Shown: piece after piece, positions 39,201 to 48,010 of the stretch | Layout of the letters: each line of letters opens with the position of its first letter | Numbering within the stretch: position 1 is the first letter of the stretch | NCBI GenBank assembly: GCA_037951165.1 | Contig: JBBDHG010000054.1 | Span: 5,098,001 to 5,162,000 of the forward strand | DNA length: 64,000 nucleotides | Origin: Lophius americanus | Lineage: Eukaryota; Chordata; Actinopteri; Lophiiformes; Lophiidae | Direction: 5' to 3' | Notes under the pieces: model-generated | The model's database searches: none | The model's input: the letters and a program-made list of their open reading frames with translations, nothing else | Told to the model about the DNA's origin: nothing | Made by a program: the position numbers and the translations under genes

Positions 39201-42200
39201 AAAGCAACTGCAATACAAACGAAAAACTGCATGTTAAACAGCAGATTTCCATTTCACTGGATAATCCTGGCTGTTATATTCTTACAATTTCAGCATTTGA
39301 TCAAAAGCAGGAACAGATACAACCCAAAAATACAAATGAACCATTCCTGCCCGTCTTCCTTTTAAAAAAAGGCTGTGGTTTTGTTATAAAAGACTGCAGC
39401 GAATGCCTTGTTATCTGTTCTGATTGAGATGTCCTGTCTGTGACATGGACATACGACAAGGTGAGAAAGCCTAAGGTGAGGAAGCCTGAGGCCTTTCCAT
39501 CAAACTCTGAACAAACCCCAAGGATAAATCCTTTCATTAGACTTTATTCTGTGGATGCATTCTTAGAATGAGAGATCTGAATAATTCATAAACCAGGAGG
39601 ACTGGTCTCTGTTGTAAACAGCACTGGGGTTTCATCGCTGATGGTGGCCCAGGTTATTTTTGGCTCAGGTGTGACAGACAGGGACTGAATCCTGGACTAC
39701 AGTACTATTAACATTTCATCAGGTCATCCGTTTCACTTTCTCAGGAGTACCTGATTTGATCATATTCCTGCTGTATTCATTCATAAGTATGACCATATGC
39801 TGCTGTAATGGCTTCATCTAACAATAGTTTTCATTATAAATACATATTTAATCTTCAAAATATAAAACAATTCTAAAATGCTCATTGAAATTTCTCAGAT
39901 CCAATAGAGACATGGTCAAAGTGCATCTTCTGTCCCAACAAAACTTACATCCATAGATTGAACCAGCATATGCTTAATATTTATGCATGACAAAGAACTC
40001 ATTAAATATTTGGATTAAACGTGGATTTTTTAAATCATATCATAGAGACTAGAAGGTTCCATTACGATGTTTGGATTTACTGTGTGCGTGGGAAAATTCA
40101 GTCATGTGAAAGTAACGGTTGAATTAGGCCAATGTCAGCACGACTTACATCAATCAGCCATAACAGTAAAACCACCTGACTAATATTGTCTATGGTCTGT
40201 TTTTGTCATCAAAACAGCTCTCTGAAGTCCTGACGCCTTCTTTCAGAACCGCCATTAACATTAACAATAGTTCTTCTGTTGGATCAGACAACTGGTTGAC
40301 TAGCTGTCCTTTCTTAGGCCACCTTAATATCTCTTTTGCAGATCCTGGTGGACCTCTGAGAAATTCTTTCAGGTCCTCACACCTGCCCCTTTTTTTTTTT
40401 TATGGTTCTAGCTTTTCAGAATCTTCACTTGCAGCCGGATTTATTCCACCCACTGGAGATAATCAATGCTATTCTGAGTTCACCTGTCAGTTGTTAAAAT
40501 GTTTTGGCTGATGTTGTTTTGTACTAATTTTGTCTTCATGTCAAATGGGATGGATAGTTGAGATGGGAAAGCTTCCCGTTGTAATGACTCGCACCATCAT
40601 AAGTGGATTGATTGCTGAGTTGATTGCGTTAGAATTAACTTGTCCATTAGATTGGACTTTCTTTAAGTTTGTCAAACAACGCATCAATATTTTCTTTTTT
40701 TATGGTACTTTAATATGATAAGTGCCAACTCTGATGTATCAGAGCTGCTTCAGAAATCGGAGCTTTCCCAATCATAAGCACAACTTCGGTCAGAGACAGG
40801 AACTCTGTTTACAATAACATGTAGGTCTAGATTTGCGATGTCACCCAAAATGGTAATAAAGGCAGATCAATCCATACCCAGGGTCTGATAATACAAATTG
40901 CTATATTTTTTTATCTGTTTTTCTACAATTTTTGACAAATATTTTTATAATATATATTATATATATTATATATTATAATAATATAATGCATAACCTGTAC
41001 CGTTTAGCAGTAAGTTCCATATTTTGAACACATTAAATAAACTACTCCCCTACTCTGTCAGATTGAAGGAAAAATGAACTTCATATTAACACCTCAAATT
41101 AAATGACAAATCTCAGACTTACCTTTACTACCATCTGTCCTTTTCATTCCTGGCTGGCCACAGAAGCACACCTTCCTACACATCATCACCCAGTCATGTC
41201 TGACCATCAGCCGTCTGGAAGACGGCACCTACGGGCCCACAGTGGAGTACTGTAACAGCAGTCCCAAGCAGAGCTGGATCCTCCACACCTATAAACGTCA
41301 GGAGGTCGCTAGACGCCTCTACTTCAGTCCTACTGATTATTTTCTCTGAGCTCCCGTCTTCTGTAGGGCCTGAGGTGAGCAGGTTAATACAAACGAAGAT
41401 TAGACAAGCAGCTGGTCGTATTTGTAGCTGCTTTAGAGAGGTAGTATGTAGTAAAGATAGTAGTAGTATTAGTAGTGGAGTAGATTCATTCAAGCTGTTT
41501 GGTCTTTGATAGGCACCTTCATAATAATAATAAATAATAATACATTTAATTTATAACGCACTTTACATTTGGATCAAATCTCAAAGTGCTACACAGTAAA
41601 AGCACACAAAGGACGGAATGGAGTTATCGGAGCGGGAGTAAACAAACTTTGAGCGGCAACTTCTGTGAATGTAACGGGGCCGGCGAAGGAGTCCAAGTTG
41701 TTTAATAACCGATATGCACAACGGAGTGTTGTAGTTGTTGAATTCGATCAGTTGGGTGACGGAATAATTCATCATCATGCCAGTCGTGGAGACTAGCTGG
41801 TTATTAGCCGTTAGCCATGGATGAGACGCACAGAGGACGTTAGTAGCCGTTATTTTCATGGAAATGATGGCCGGGAAACAGCTATCAAACACAGAAAGTG
41901 ATCAACAACGGCTTTTGGTGAACGTGTCATGGGGGCAAGAGGGATAAACAAACTGACATCAACGATAAACAAACAGAAACGGACATAAAGGATGAAACAA
42001 ACAGATACAAAAGTCTCCGGGTGATGCTACACTTGCAGCAACAGCTAGGCGGACCGTCACCAGACTCAATAGAATACTTACAAATACAAATACAGAATAA
42101 CATTTATATTTACGGATATAAATCCAAAAGGTTTGCCGGTGACCAACAATAAAGGTATACTTTTCGGTTTATAGTATCGCAGGCTGTAGAACTCTGATGG

Positions 42201-43977
42201 AAAAGCGGCGAAGAGACGCCAGCGTCCTCTCCCTTCAGAGTCCAGACTGCAACTAATATAACATAGCCATCATATCATAGCTTCTCATTGTCTGTGACTA
42301 TTCTTGTACTTCTCTTGTTTTAAATGCAGAGATTGTTCCAGGGATGTCGATCTTCCAGGTATTAGTCAGGATGTGCCTGCAAATTGTTCTCGGAAGCATT
42401 AAGTAGCTTTTTACGAATGACCTTTCAGGGGGAAAGCACGAGAACAGGACAGAGACGCATCGAACAATGACAGATGTCCCATTAAGATGGCACTGTGCAC
42501 ATGATGCTGCCTGCAAGACCTTTAACCAGTCCTCCTGCTAAATTAGATCTCATTTGACATTTATTCTCCAACATATTTTGTTTTGATGTGAAAACTCAAC
42601 GGCTGCCATGTGGACTGCCAGGTGAATGATTCCTGAGAGGGAGGAGGTCGTGTTTATTTTAAGCTGATTATCCGCATGCTGGGCTGATTGAAATGGGCTC
42701 GCTATTGTTTACAAGTTCTTTTGAAGTGATCATTCATTTTGAACTCGGCCTTTCATGGCCCTTGTGTCTCTGGCCGCTCTTCTCCTGCACTGGAGCAGCT
42801 GTGCACACTGTGTGCCATGGTGTCACGGCAATGAATACCAATTTAGATCTCTGCTTTTAATCCCTCTGCCTGCTTACGTACATTTTTTAGCTCAGCATGT
42901 CTCTCTGTTTTCAGGGATGTTTCCTTTGTCCTCCTGTTGTTGTTATTTTATCCGAGCCATTGTGCTCTGCTGAGTTATGTGAAGTTTGCACCTCTGAGTT
43001 CTGTTCTGTTGTATTTTTCATAAAGCTTAGGAGCTGTTCCACTGTAGCGGGCCACCGTGTCCAAGATGGGTAAATTGGGTACGGGGTTCCCAGGGCTGCT
43101 GGTATGTGTCTGAGTTGCGGTAGTAAAATGACCTGCTGTTAGACGGTCAGATTTGTTGTTCATGCTCAACGGTCCTTGTGGCGTAGTCAGCACAAGACGA
43201 GAGCACCTACACTAGAGCAGGGCAGATGAGACTGTAGCCTGACTCTGCTTTTAGACAAACGGAATCACCTAGTTTTGTATTTCCCATAATAACAGACTTG
43301 CCCTCCAGATCTCCTCCCAAACACAAGATGAAACAAGAACTTGTGCAACCTTTCAGCAAGTCCAGCGTTCCGCTTGATGACATAGAGGATATTTTCCTCA
43401 GCTGGGACTGACATTAGAAACAGTCCTCATTTAATTAGCCGGTCTCAGCTGTGCACACACTCAGCGGCTTGCACCACAGACTCTTGCTGGGAGGCTGAGA
43501 TGGGAGTATTCTGGGCTCCAAGGGAGATATGAAATAATTATGAGCAAAAGTGACGACCTCCACATTTCTAGTATTTTCATTAAATGTGAAAGAGTTTTTC
43601 ACTCCCCCTCTTACTCTCGTTGTCTGTCATCTTAGTCACGAGAGCAAGCTTCGATCTTTGATTGAAAAAACTTTGTTATTGCCGAAGCCCGGCTCTCTGG
43701 ATTTCTAGTTTGGATTGTTAAATAAATGCTATGTGGATCGTAAAGAAATTTTGGCTGATTTTACTGCTTGTCATTTTGACTCTCTACAAAATTAATAAAA
43801 ATGAATTAACATTTTTGATTACGTTCAAAAACTAGGGTTAGGAAGAATTAATCTGATGGACAGTTCCTGTATTTCTCCTTTTAGTTTTGTGACAGGTGTG
43901 TAAGGTTAAACGCCACTACTCTTTGTTTTTTGGCTCCCTGTTTGAACAAATTTGCCTTTGGACTGAAATGTGTACTT

Positions 43978-44008
<31 letters not shown>

Positions 44009-46253
44009 CTGTGTGTACATGTCTTTGTATCCAGGCAGAGCAGTTCAGGCCCTTATGTTTTATAGCTTACAATCAAACAAGGCTTGAGTGACTTTGTACG
44101 CTCATTACTCCGAGCACAGTCTTGTTAAATTGAAGAAATATGACTCCACCATAAGATTAACGATATGACACTATGATCCTTTGCTTATTACACGTGTTTT
44201 CATTTCACACGTGCTTTGCTGTTTAGTTCAAGAGAGACTCTGCTGCTCCTTTAAACCAACATCACCACTTGCATGTGATCATTTGGATCAGGGAGGCAAC
44301 TCAAAAGGGGGACAAAGTTGCATAGGTGTGTTGCTTGTTGGGGAATGGCCATAAATGGTTGATCAAGGTCATTGAAAGCGCTCTTCCAGTTGTTAGGGGG
44401 GGTTTTAATCTCTACAGACATGGATGGTCCCTGTTGTACATGGTTACGTGGTGCTTGAGTTAAGCTCATCGCAAAAGATGTGCCTTTCAAGTCTGGACAT
44501 TATAAAAGCATTGGATGATGGGATGGACGAGTACTGGATAAAGTCTGACAGCAGGGGGGGACAGTGCGGGAGATAAATGTCAGCCCTTTTTCTTGTGAGG
44601 ACTGAAAACCAGGAACTGTAGCCATTCAGTGTTTTCAAATTTTACGCTTTTTTCAAATATATTACAAATATAAACATTATAAATATGAAAATGTGTTGTC
44701 AGTCCACTCTTTGTGTTGAAGTATTATCGATATCATAATCTAATAAGAAGCAGCATGTAATGTCTAATAGCATTAATAATGCTTATTTTATCATTGATAT
44801 ACATCACATTACATTGTAACATTTCTTTTGTAAATACATTCATTGGAGGGAATATATCATGCTTTATTATTGAGATCATTTTAATGATGCCTGAGGGTTA
44901 ACGCTTCACAAATTACTAGCTTGATTTTTGTATACTTCCCAAACAGCTTTCTAAGATACTTATTCAACATGGTATTACATAAGACATTTTTATTTTAACG
45001 TGTTTGGGGTCTTATATTTGTTAACTTAATCGTTCTACTGATTTTACACTTGTGAAACTTCCATCACGGGTCTTATTCTACAGCTGGTATGTGGTGTGAT
45101 TACCTCACAGAGTTTTTTACTGCAGGTGGTTTGTGTTCTTGGTCCAGTGTGTTGCTGAAATCTGCACAGACTCCACCATCCTGTTAATCGGAAGTACTTC
45201 AATTATAGATCTCATAACTTTAAACTTTGCCACTGTTATGCAGTTGCATACATAACACAGTACACTCAAATACAGACCAGAAAACCAGTACTGTCCATTA
45301 TTAGATAGAACACCTTACAAGTCAAATATAACCTCCATCAGGACGCGACGAATTAATGGGTACAGCTTTGTTTTTCTTTCACCCAGCACTCAACCCTTTT
45401 AATTAACAAATTTATAGCTGGAATTTATTTGATTTCAGTTGGCAATGTGTTCCAGAGATGACAGCTCTTAATAGAGAAAGCAGACTGACCAAACGTAGAT
45501 CTACGACATGGTATTTTACAGTTACCAGTCACCATGCTCCTGGTTACTCTGCTACACTCATGTCTTTGGATGTACCTGGAAAGAGGTCTGGGGCTAGACT
45601 ATGTAAAGATTTGAAAATGAATTTAAGAAAACAAAGATGGGTGAAGAGCTCAAAGTTAAGCTGCTGCATTTAGAAATCAGTTGGAGGCGAGGGAAGGTTT
45701 TTATACGGTTATATAGGTGAATGACTATATAGCTTTGGCAGCTTGCCCACAACACAACTAAATATTACAGAGGCTTTGCAGCCCTAATAATATTTGGTCC
45801 AGCCCTGGTCTCCACAGTAACAGGAGCCTCCTTGGTTTTCTGGTTTTGTTTTGTTTTTGGCTCCAGCTGCAGTTACTGAGAGGAACAAACTCCGGCCATG
45901 GTCAAGAGGTGCTTCTGGAATATGTGGGAAGTCAATATGATGTGGGTCTGTGAAGGTTCATCTTAGTCTTCCTAACGCATTCCCTTTTCTTCAGATTAAC
46001 TGAAGTACAGTCAAAGGAGGCAGTTTGGGGGAAACTATAACCGAAAAACTTAAGTATTCATCAACTCTCTATGTAAGCTGATGTTTTGTTCTTTATGTCC
46101 TCCACCCTCTAGCGTCTCACCCTGCTGCATGTGAACAGCAACCAGTGCTTGGACATGCCGTCTGAGGAGGACAAGATGGTGCCCACACTGAGAGACTGCA
46201 ACAACAGCCGCTCTCAACAGTGGCTGCTCCGTAACATGACACTGAGCATCTGA
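15204..46253 (+). CDS. galnt13: Polypeptide N-acetylgalactosaminyltransferase 13, complete gene (11 coding exons)
   Basis: Exons 15204-15345, 23143-23311, 25784-25950, 27354-27561, 29520-29690, 30195-30312, 32512-32692, 34197-34336, 37231-37329, 38203-38337 and 46113-46253 join in frame through GT-AG introns to 556 codons plus stop, the human length. The product is a type II Golgi protein. Its membrane anchor is at about 5-28, followed by a stem and then a GT-A catalytic domain with VFHNEAWSTLLRT, the DAH metal-binding triad (about 208-210) and the WGGENLE motif (about 315-321). A ricin-type lectin domain of three repeats starts at about 433. The enzyme transfers GalNAc from UDP-GalNAc to Ser/Thr of acceptor proteins, the first step of mucin-type O-glycosylation; in mammals it is mainly neural. 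MRRFVYCK, NQFNLMASD and SLEIVTCSHVGHVFRKATPY distinguish T13/T1-type enzymes; the N-terminus and the GEMGKAV stretch favour T13 over T1. A weak ATTAAA poly(A) candidate lies at 46667-46672. Confidence 0.96.
17010..17945 (-). mobile_element. L2-like LINE fragment (reverse transcriptase end), broken
   Basis: Reading the minus strand from about 17945 down gives, across frameshifts and stops, GVPQG-like residues, DDTQLYLSNKL (the RT active-site box), LKLNSSKTELMVVAPKALRR, VRNIGVILDSTLSYQSHI, PSKALDRLQYVNNSAARVF and LPPEIRNSATL. This is the end of RT and the C-terminal part of the fish L2/Maui-type LINE ORF2. It starts at a short ATA repeat typical of the 3' end (17014-17025). The frames at 17236-17667 and 17151-17546 are pieces of it. 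5'-truncated and inactive, in galnt13 intron 1. Confidence 0.85.
17984..18268 (+). repeat. (AT)n tract with TCATATAT / ATATATGA inverted units
   Basis: Almost 290 bp of alternating AT. In the left part, TATCATAT interruptions recur; in the right part their reverse complement ATATGATA recurs. The tract is therefore broadly self-complementary. It generates tyrosine/isoleucine frames on both strands that are not genes. Confidence 0.95.
21419..21445 (+). repeat. (GA)n microsatellite
   Basis: AGAGAG tract with one C interruption, galnt13 intron 1. Confidence 0.85.
21842..22442 (+). mobile_element. Tc1/mariner remnant, internally deleted
   Basis: The longest Tc1 remnant in the window. In order: degraded left end, ACAATGGCATTTGTCAGTGG, AAGGATCTCAGCGACTTTGA, GACTGGGTCAGAACATCTCC, AGTGGCTAGTACCTACCAAA, GGCTCATTGATGTGCGTGGG, GCAGGACTTGAAGGATCTGC and the right end TTATAATGTTATGGCTGATT. 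These are the start and end of a Tc1-type transposase, with the middle deleted. Frameshifted and inactive. Confidence 0.8.
23143..23311 (+). CDS. galnt13: galnt13 coding exon 2 (stem region)
   Basis: The acceptor TTATTTCACAG ends at 23142. The exon encodes AVISRSHEGPGEMGKAV and continues through KMKELFKINQFNLMASD to PDVRLDG. The donor GATGG|GTGCGT at 23312 restores GG|C, giving the Gly before CKTK of the next exon. The GEMGKAV segment is typical of T13. Confidence 0.95.
25386..25658 (+). repeat. Fish interspersed repeat, near full length
   Basis: Opens with GGTGTCACAGTGGTTAGCAG, carries the GTCTGTGTGGGTATGACTCC middle, and ends with GGATAGGCTCCAACCCC and AAAATGGATGGA. The order of parts matches the common fish repeat seen in pieces elsewhere in the window. 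It ends about 125 nt before galnt13 exon 3. Confidence 0.75.
25784..25950 (+). CDS. galnt13: galnt13 coding exon 3 (start of catalytic domain)
   Basis: The acceptor TTCTTCGTCAG ends at 25783. The exon encodes CKTKVHPDDLPNTS, the nucleotide-sugar-binding VIVFHNEAWSTLLRT segment and ILVDDASER. The donor GCGAG|GTCAGT at 25951 is in phase 1. Confidence 0.95.
26185..26700 (+). repeat. Fish repeat rich in GTACTTTT / AAGTAC motifs
   Basis: Repeated pieces of GTACTTTTA and their reverse complement (CTGTACTTTTAT, TCACTTGAGTAAAG, CAAGTAAATGTACTTCC) with internal self-complementarity. This is a widespread nonautonomous element type in teleosts. Boundaries approximate. Confidence 0.55.
26883..27085 (+). 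repeat. Fish interspersed repeat, partial
   Basis: GTTTGTATGTTCTCCCCATG, TTCCTCCCACGGTCCAAAAC and GATGAACTGGAGGCTGGGAT, in the order of the same family. In galnt13 intron 3. Confidence 0.75.
27354..27561 (+). CDS. galnt13: galnt13 coding exon 4 (DXH catalytic motif)
   Basis: The acceptor TTTTTGCATCAG ends at 27353. The exon encodes DFLKKKLENYV, RSGLIRARLRGAAATKGQV, then TFLDAHCECTVGW and LLARIKEDR. The DAH triplet is the Mn2+/UDP-GalNAc-coordinating motif. The donor GACAG|GTGACA at 27562 is in phase 2. Confidence 0.95.
29099..29475 (+). mobile_element. Tc1/mariner remnant, internally deleted
   Basis: Left end ACTGATCAACCATAACATTA, right end GGTGGTTATAATGTTGTGGT; inside are GATTATCTCGTTAAAATG and CCGAGGCTCATGCGGGTGGG. 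It lies about 45 nt upstream of galnt13 exon 5, so the exon's branch point is between element and exon or inside the element's end. Confidence 0.75.
29520..29690 (+). CDS. galnt13: galnt13 coding exon 5
   Basis: The acceptor GACTTTCAG ends at 29519, only about 45 nt past a Tc1 remnant. The exon encodes [33 protein letters not shown] and FRWYPVPQREMDRRKGDR. The donor TGTCAG|GTACCT at 29691 is in phase 2. The human protein has RKTVV where this has RTAVV. Confidence 0.95.
30195..30312 (+). CDS. galnt13: galnt13 coding exon 6 (Gal/GalNAc-T motif)
   Basis: The acceptor CTTTTCACAG ends at 30194. The exon encodes RTPTMAGGLFSIDKTYFEEI and YDPGMDIWGGENLEMSFR. WGGENLE is the family's Gal/GalNAc-T motif. 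The donor TTCAGA|GTGAGT at 30313 is in phase 0. Confidence 0.95.
30933..31430 (+). mobile_element. Probable nonautonomous DNA transposon (CpG-rich)
   Basis: Starts with GCTACATTCACCCTGCCAAT and AATGCTCAATTCCGATTTCT, has AACGGATCCGCATGCGCACA in the middle, and ends near GTCAGAATTTGGACCACATT and CCGTGTGGACATACAG. These strings recur as a repeat in many teleost genomes. No transposase is present. Family not determined. Confidence 0.55.
32512..32692 (+). CDS. galnt13: galnt13 coding exon 7
   Basis: The acceptor GTGCGTCTGCAG ends at 32511. The exon encodes IWQCGGSLEIVTCSHVGHVF, RKATPYSFPGGTGQV and AEVWMDDFKDFFYIISP, the end of the catalytic domain including its flexible loop. The donor CCCCAG|GTACAG at 32693 is in phase 1. 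Confidence 0.95.
34197..34336 (+). CDS. galnt13: galnt13 coding exon 8 (linker to lectin domain)
   Basis: The acceptor TTTTGTCTGCAG ends at 34196. The exon encodes GVMRVDYGDVSSRKALREAL, CKPFSWYLENVYPDSQIP and RRYYSLGE, ending the catalytic domain and the linker. The donor GGTGAA|GTATGA at 34337 is in phase 0. Confidence 0.94.
35571..36035 (+). repeat. 31-bp minisatellite, 15 copies
   Basis: Fifteen head-to-tail copies of a 31-bp unit start at 35571 and repeat every 31 nt to 36035. The core is GTAGAGACAGTTCAGATG plus a variable base, then AGCTCTGTGAAT. Copies 1, 2 and 9 have C at the variable site and the rest G; copy 12 has GTTAGGATGG. Very low divergence points to recent expansion. In galnt13 intron 8. 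Confidence 0.97.
36549..36617 (+). repeat. Long near-perfect hairpin (28-bp arms)
   Basis: The left arm CTCAAAGGTTGAATCAGAAG and its continuation pair with GTCTGATTCAACCTTTGAG on the right, across a short loop near 36580. Only a few mismatches lie toward the loop. In galnt13 intron 8. Confidence 0.85.
37231..37329 (+). CDS. galnt13: galnt13 coding exon 9 (lectin repeat alpha)
   Basis: The acceptor CCCTGTCTGCAG ends at 37230. The exon encodes IRNVETNQCVDNMGRKENEK and FFNCHGMGGNQ, the first ricin-type repeat. The usual CLD motif is CVD here. The donor ACCAG|GTGTGG at 37330 is in phase 0. Confidence 0.94.
38203..38337 (+). CDS. galnt13: galnt13 coding exon 10 (lectin repeat beta)
   Basis: The acceptor TCTCATCACCAG ends at 38202. 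The exon encodes VFSYTADKEIRTDDLCLDVS and VVMLKCHHMKGNQLFEYDAE, the second lectin repeat with an intact CLD. The Trp expected in QLWEY is Phe here (QLFEY). The donor GCTGAG|GTAGGA at 38338 is in phase 0. This is the branch point for the alternative exons downstream. Confidence 0.94.
38579..38608 (+). CDS. Possible in-frame galnt13 microexon (30 nt)
   Basis: A strong pyrimidine tract (38521-38575) ends in CACATAG at 38578. Ten codons follow, reading FVGKWEYDFE, then GAG|GTAAGG at 38609. The exon before ends in phase 0, so these 30 nt would insert ten residues between lectin repeats beta and gamma without shifting the frame. KWEYDFE resembles the end of exon 10 (FEYDAE) and the usual family sequence LWEYDAE. 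Inferred only from splice signals and similarity; it could be a chance match or a decayed exon duplicate. Confidence 0.45.
40149..40517 (-). mobile_element. Tc1/mariner remnant, reverse orientation
   Basis: Starts with ATCAATCAGCCATAACAGTA then ACCACCTGACTAATATTG, and ends with TGTTAAAATGTTTTGGCTGA. This is the same Tc1-like family read backwards, in galnt13 intron 10. Degenerate and internally deleted. Confidence 0.65.
41164..41349 (+). CDS. galnt13: Alternative galnt13 terminal coding exon (second lectin repeat gamma)
   Basis: An acceptor (CTGGCCACAG) ends at 41163. From 41164, in the phase left by exon 10, 61 codons run to TGA at 41347-41349. The first 41 residues align with canonical exon 11: TFLHIITQSCLT matches TLLHVNSNQCLD, and PTVEYCNSSPKQSWIL matches PTLRDCNNSRSQQWLL. 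One extra residue lies between the cysteines, and the Asp of CLD is replaced by Thr. The tail (HTYKRQEVARRLYF and on) is unrelated to the canonical C-terminus. The isoform would be 571 aa. A good donor, CTGAG|GTGAGC, follows at 41375, 25 nt past the stop. Alternative lectin-end exons of mammalian Galnt13 have, as I recall, been reported; conservation here supports a real exon. Confidence 0.8.
   Translation, partial: KHTFLHIITQSCLTISRLEDGTYGPTVEYCNSSPKQSWILHTYKRQEVARRLYFSPTDYFL
41519..41592 (+). repeat. ATA-tract repeat with CATTTAATTTATAA body (copy 2)
   Basis: After an AAT/ATA tract comes TACATTTAATTTATAACGCA, then ACATTTGGATCAAATCTCAA. Nearly the same as the copy at 54830-54902 and as part of 13729-13790. 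Probably the 3' end of a fish retroelement in reverse. Confidence 0.7.
41593..42235 (+). other. CpG-richer unassigned block, galnt13 intron 10
   Basis: Downstream of the ATA-tract repeat, the sequence is richer in CG dinucleotides (for example GGGGCCGGCGAAGG, GAAAAGCGGCGAAGAGACG) than the rest of the intron. No protein match is recognised. A young transposable element that has not yet lost its CpGs is the simplest reading. Confidence 0.35.
43980..44016 (+). repeat. (GT)n microsatellite
   Basis: About fifteen GT units with one CT interruption, in galnt13 intron 10. Confidence 0.95.
45425..45690 (-). mobile_element. Possible LINE-derived fragment
   Basis: GTTCCAGAGATGACAGCTCT, followed by AGAGAAAGCAGACTGACCAA and GGTCTGGGGCTAGACTATGT, resembles 3' coding ends of fish LINEs read in reverse. 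Too decayed to assign; low confidence. Confidence 0.35.
46113..46253 (+). CDS. galnt13: galnt13 coding exon 11 (canonical terminal exon, lectin repeat gamma)
   Basis: The acceptor TCCACCCTCTAG ends at 46112. The exon encodes RLTLLHVNSNQCLD, EEDKMVPTLRDCNN and SRSQQWLLRNMTLSI, ending in TGA at 46251-46253. The third repeat keeps CLD and QQW. Confidence 0.95.
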   Translation, partial: RLTLLHVNSNQCLDMPSEEDKMVPTLRDCNNSRSQQWLLRNMTLSI

Positions 46254-47589
46254 TCCCTCACCTCACCTCCACCCCCACCAGCCCCGGATCTCCACACCCT
46301 CACCAGGTGGCTCTTATCACGCACAATCATCCACCTCTTCCTGTGTCAGCCAGGCCAGACAATACACAGATCCAGGCAGCAGCGGTTTATCTTCCTTTAC
46401 CGCGGCGTATTCTTCTTCTACAGTTCCTCACAGCTTTGACACCAGTCATTCAGGTGACATGACGAACTGTGGCACTGCGGACATCGTCACGTTTAGACGG
46501 CGAGAAGATCATCGATAACAAGAATACAGCAAATCATATCTGTGATGGTCTGCGCCATGAATGGCCTTCTCCTGCTGTGAATACTGCAAGCATCACTTTG
46601 GTCTAAAAAAACATGGCTGATGTCATCACTGCTGCTCCGTCTTTTCCATGTTGGTGTCTGAGTTGCATTAAATAACGAACTGAGATTGTTAATAGAGCCC
46701 GATGCAGTCTTTGATATCTGCAAGATGAAATATCTGGTAATCATCCTCTAAAAGCTGGTATTTGGTTTGAGTTTGAATACTCATTGCTGTAAATGTACAG
46801 AAATAGAGACCATAACAATGACACTGCAGCTTTTTGGTGCATTTCGCATTTCTAGAATTTGTTGATGCAGTGTATGCCGTTTCCATGGCAGCGGTTTACT
46901 GACTCTGGAAGGTTGCTGTGGATTCTATGAGCTTACATGAGCGATCAACCTAGTTTAAAGGGGCAGTTTGTGAAATTAGGTAAGAATTTTAAAGGTAGTT
47001 CATAAAATATAGCAGTAGCAGTATAGCTGTTCCACACCATATTGTTTCCTGTTTAATTTGCTGCTGTTGGCTCAGGTATCTAAGGAGTGTTTGAACGTGC
47101 AGCGGACTAAGATGCGCCTAAACAATGACCTCAAATCACAGCAGAGTTGGCAGTATTGACAGAGTTGTGTAGAGCAGCAATATGTGATGACAACTTAGCC
47201 TGTGTATACATTATATCGTTATACATAATTCAGATTTGTCATTTGTCATTGTTGGAAGGAAAAACCAAGACGATTGGTTACGTTAACAATGCAGTTAAGC
47301 TCTTCTTAACTCAATGTCAATTATGAGAATCCGTGTGAATTCAGACATGTACTTTGTTTTTCTCAACATTTGCTTAATGCTAAGAGTATATGTGAAACTT
47401 GGGCTTGTTGACATCTCTTAGCTGAAAGATGGTGTTATCTTTCTGTGGCTTCTTGAGATACTCACTGGTATTATGAGTAGGGTTGGGCGGAGCTAGCTGG
47501 TCAGCATTCATTTCATCAACACATTCCGTTACAACTATTGTCCATATCTGACAAATTGAACCTCTATGTGTGATGGTGGAGGACGCAGA

Positions 47590-48010
47590 AGTTTGTATAG
47601 TGCCTGGTTCAGACTACACAATTGTGGCCCTGTTTCAACACAATACGGTCGTTGCTGACAAATTCCGTCCGTGGGGCTTGAATATGAAGGAGACGTACGA
47701 GAATTGAGTTTTGACGACAAAAACATTGGATGTGCCGAATCTCAGCGAACCAGTTGTAAAAGTCAAGCATGTAAGAATTTTTATCAAATTGCCTTCTTGT
47801 TATTGACCAATGGGAGTGTTACCAGAATGTTACCTGTGGAAAAATTATGTGGAAGAAAGGCTAGTTGAAACGTGGCAACAGTACCGCTGCCTTTTCAAGG
47901 TTTCATCGAAGGAATACCACGACAGAGTAATACAATAGCATTGGAGAAAATTTAGAGGTCCTCCCTCGCCATAACTGACCCACCTCCTCATCGACGGCAC
48001 GCCAATCACA
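47590..48010 (+). repeat. Possible nonautonomous DNA transposon
   Basis: GTTCAGACTACACAATTGTG and GGTCGTTGCTGACAAATTCC resemble the start of a common fish repeat; CAATGGGAGTGTTACCAGAA and ACGGCACGCCAATCACATCA follow. The short open frames on both strands are not recognisable proteins. Confidence 0.35.
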
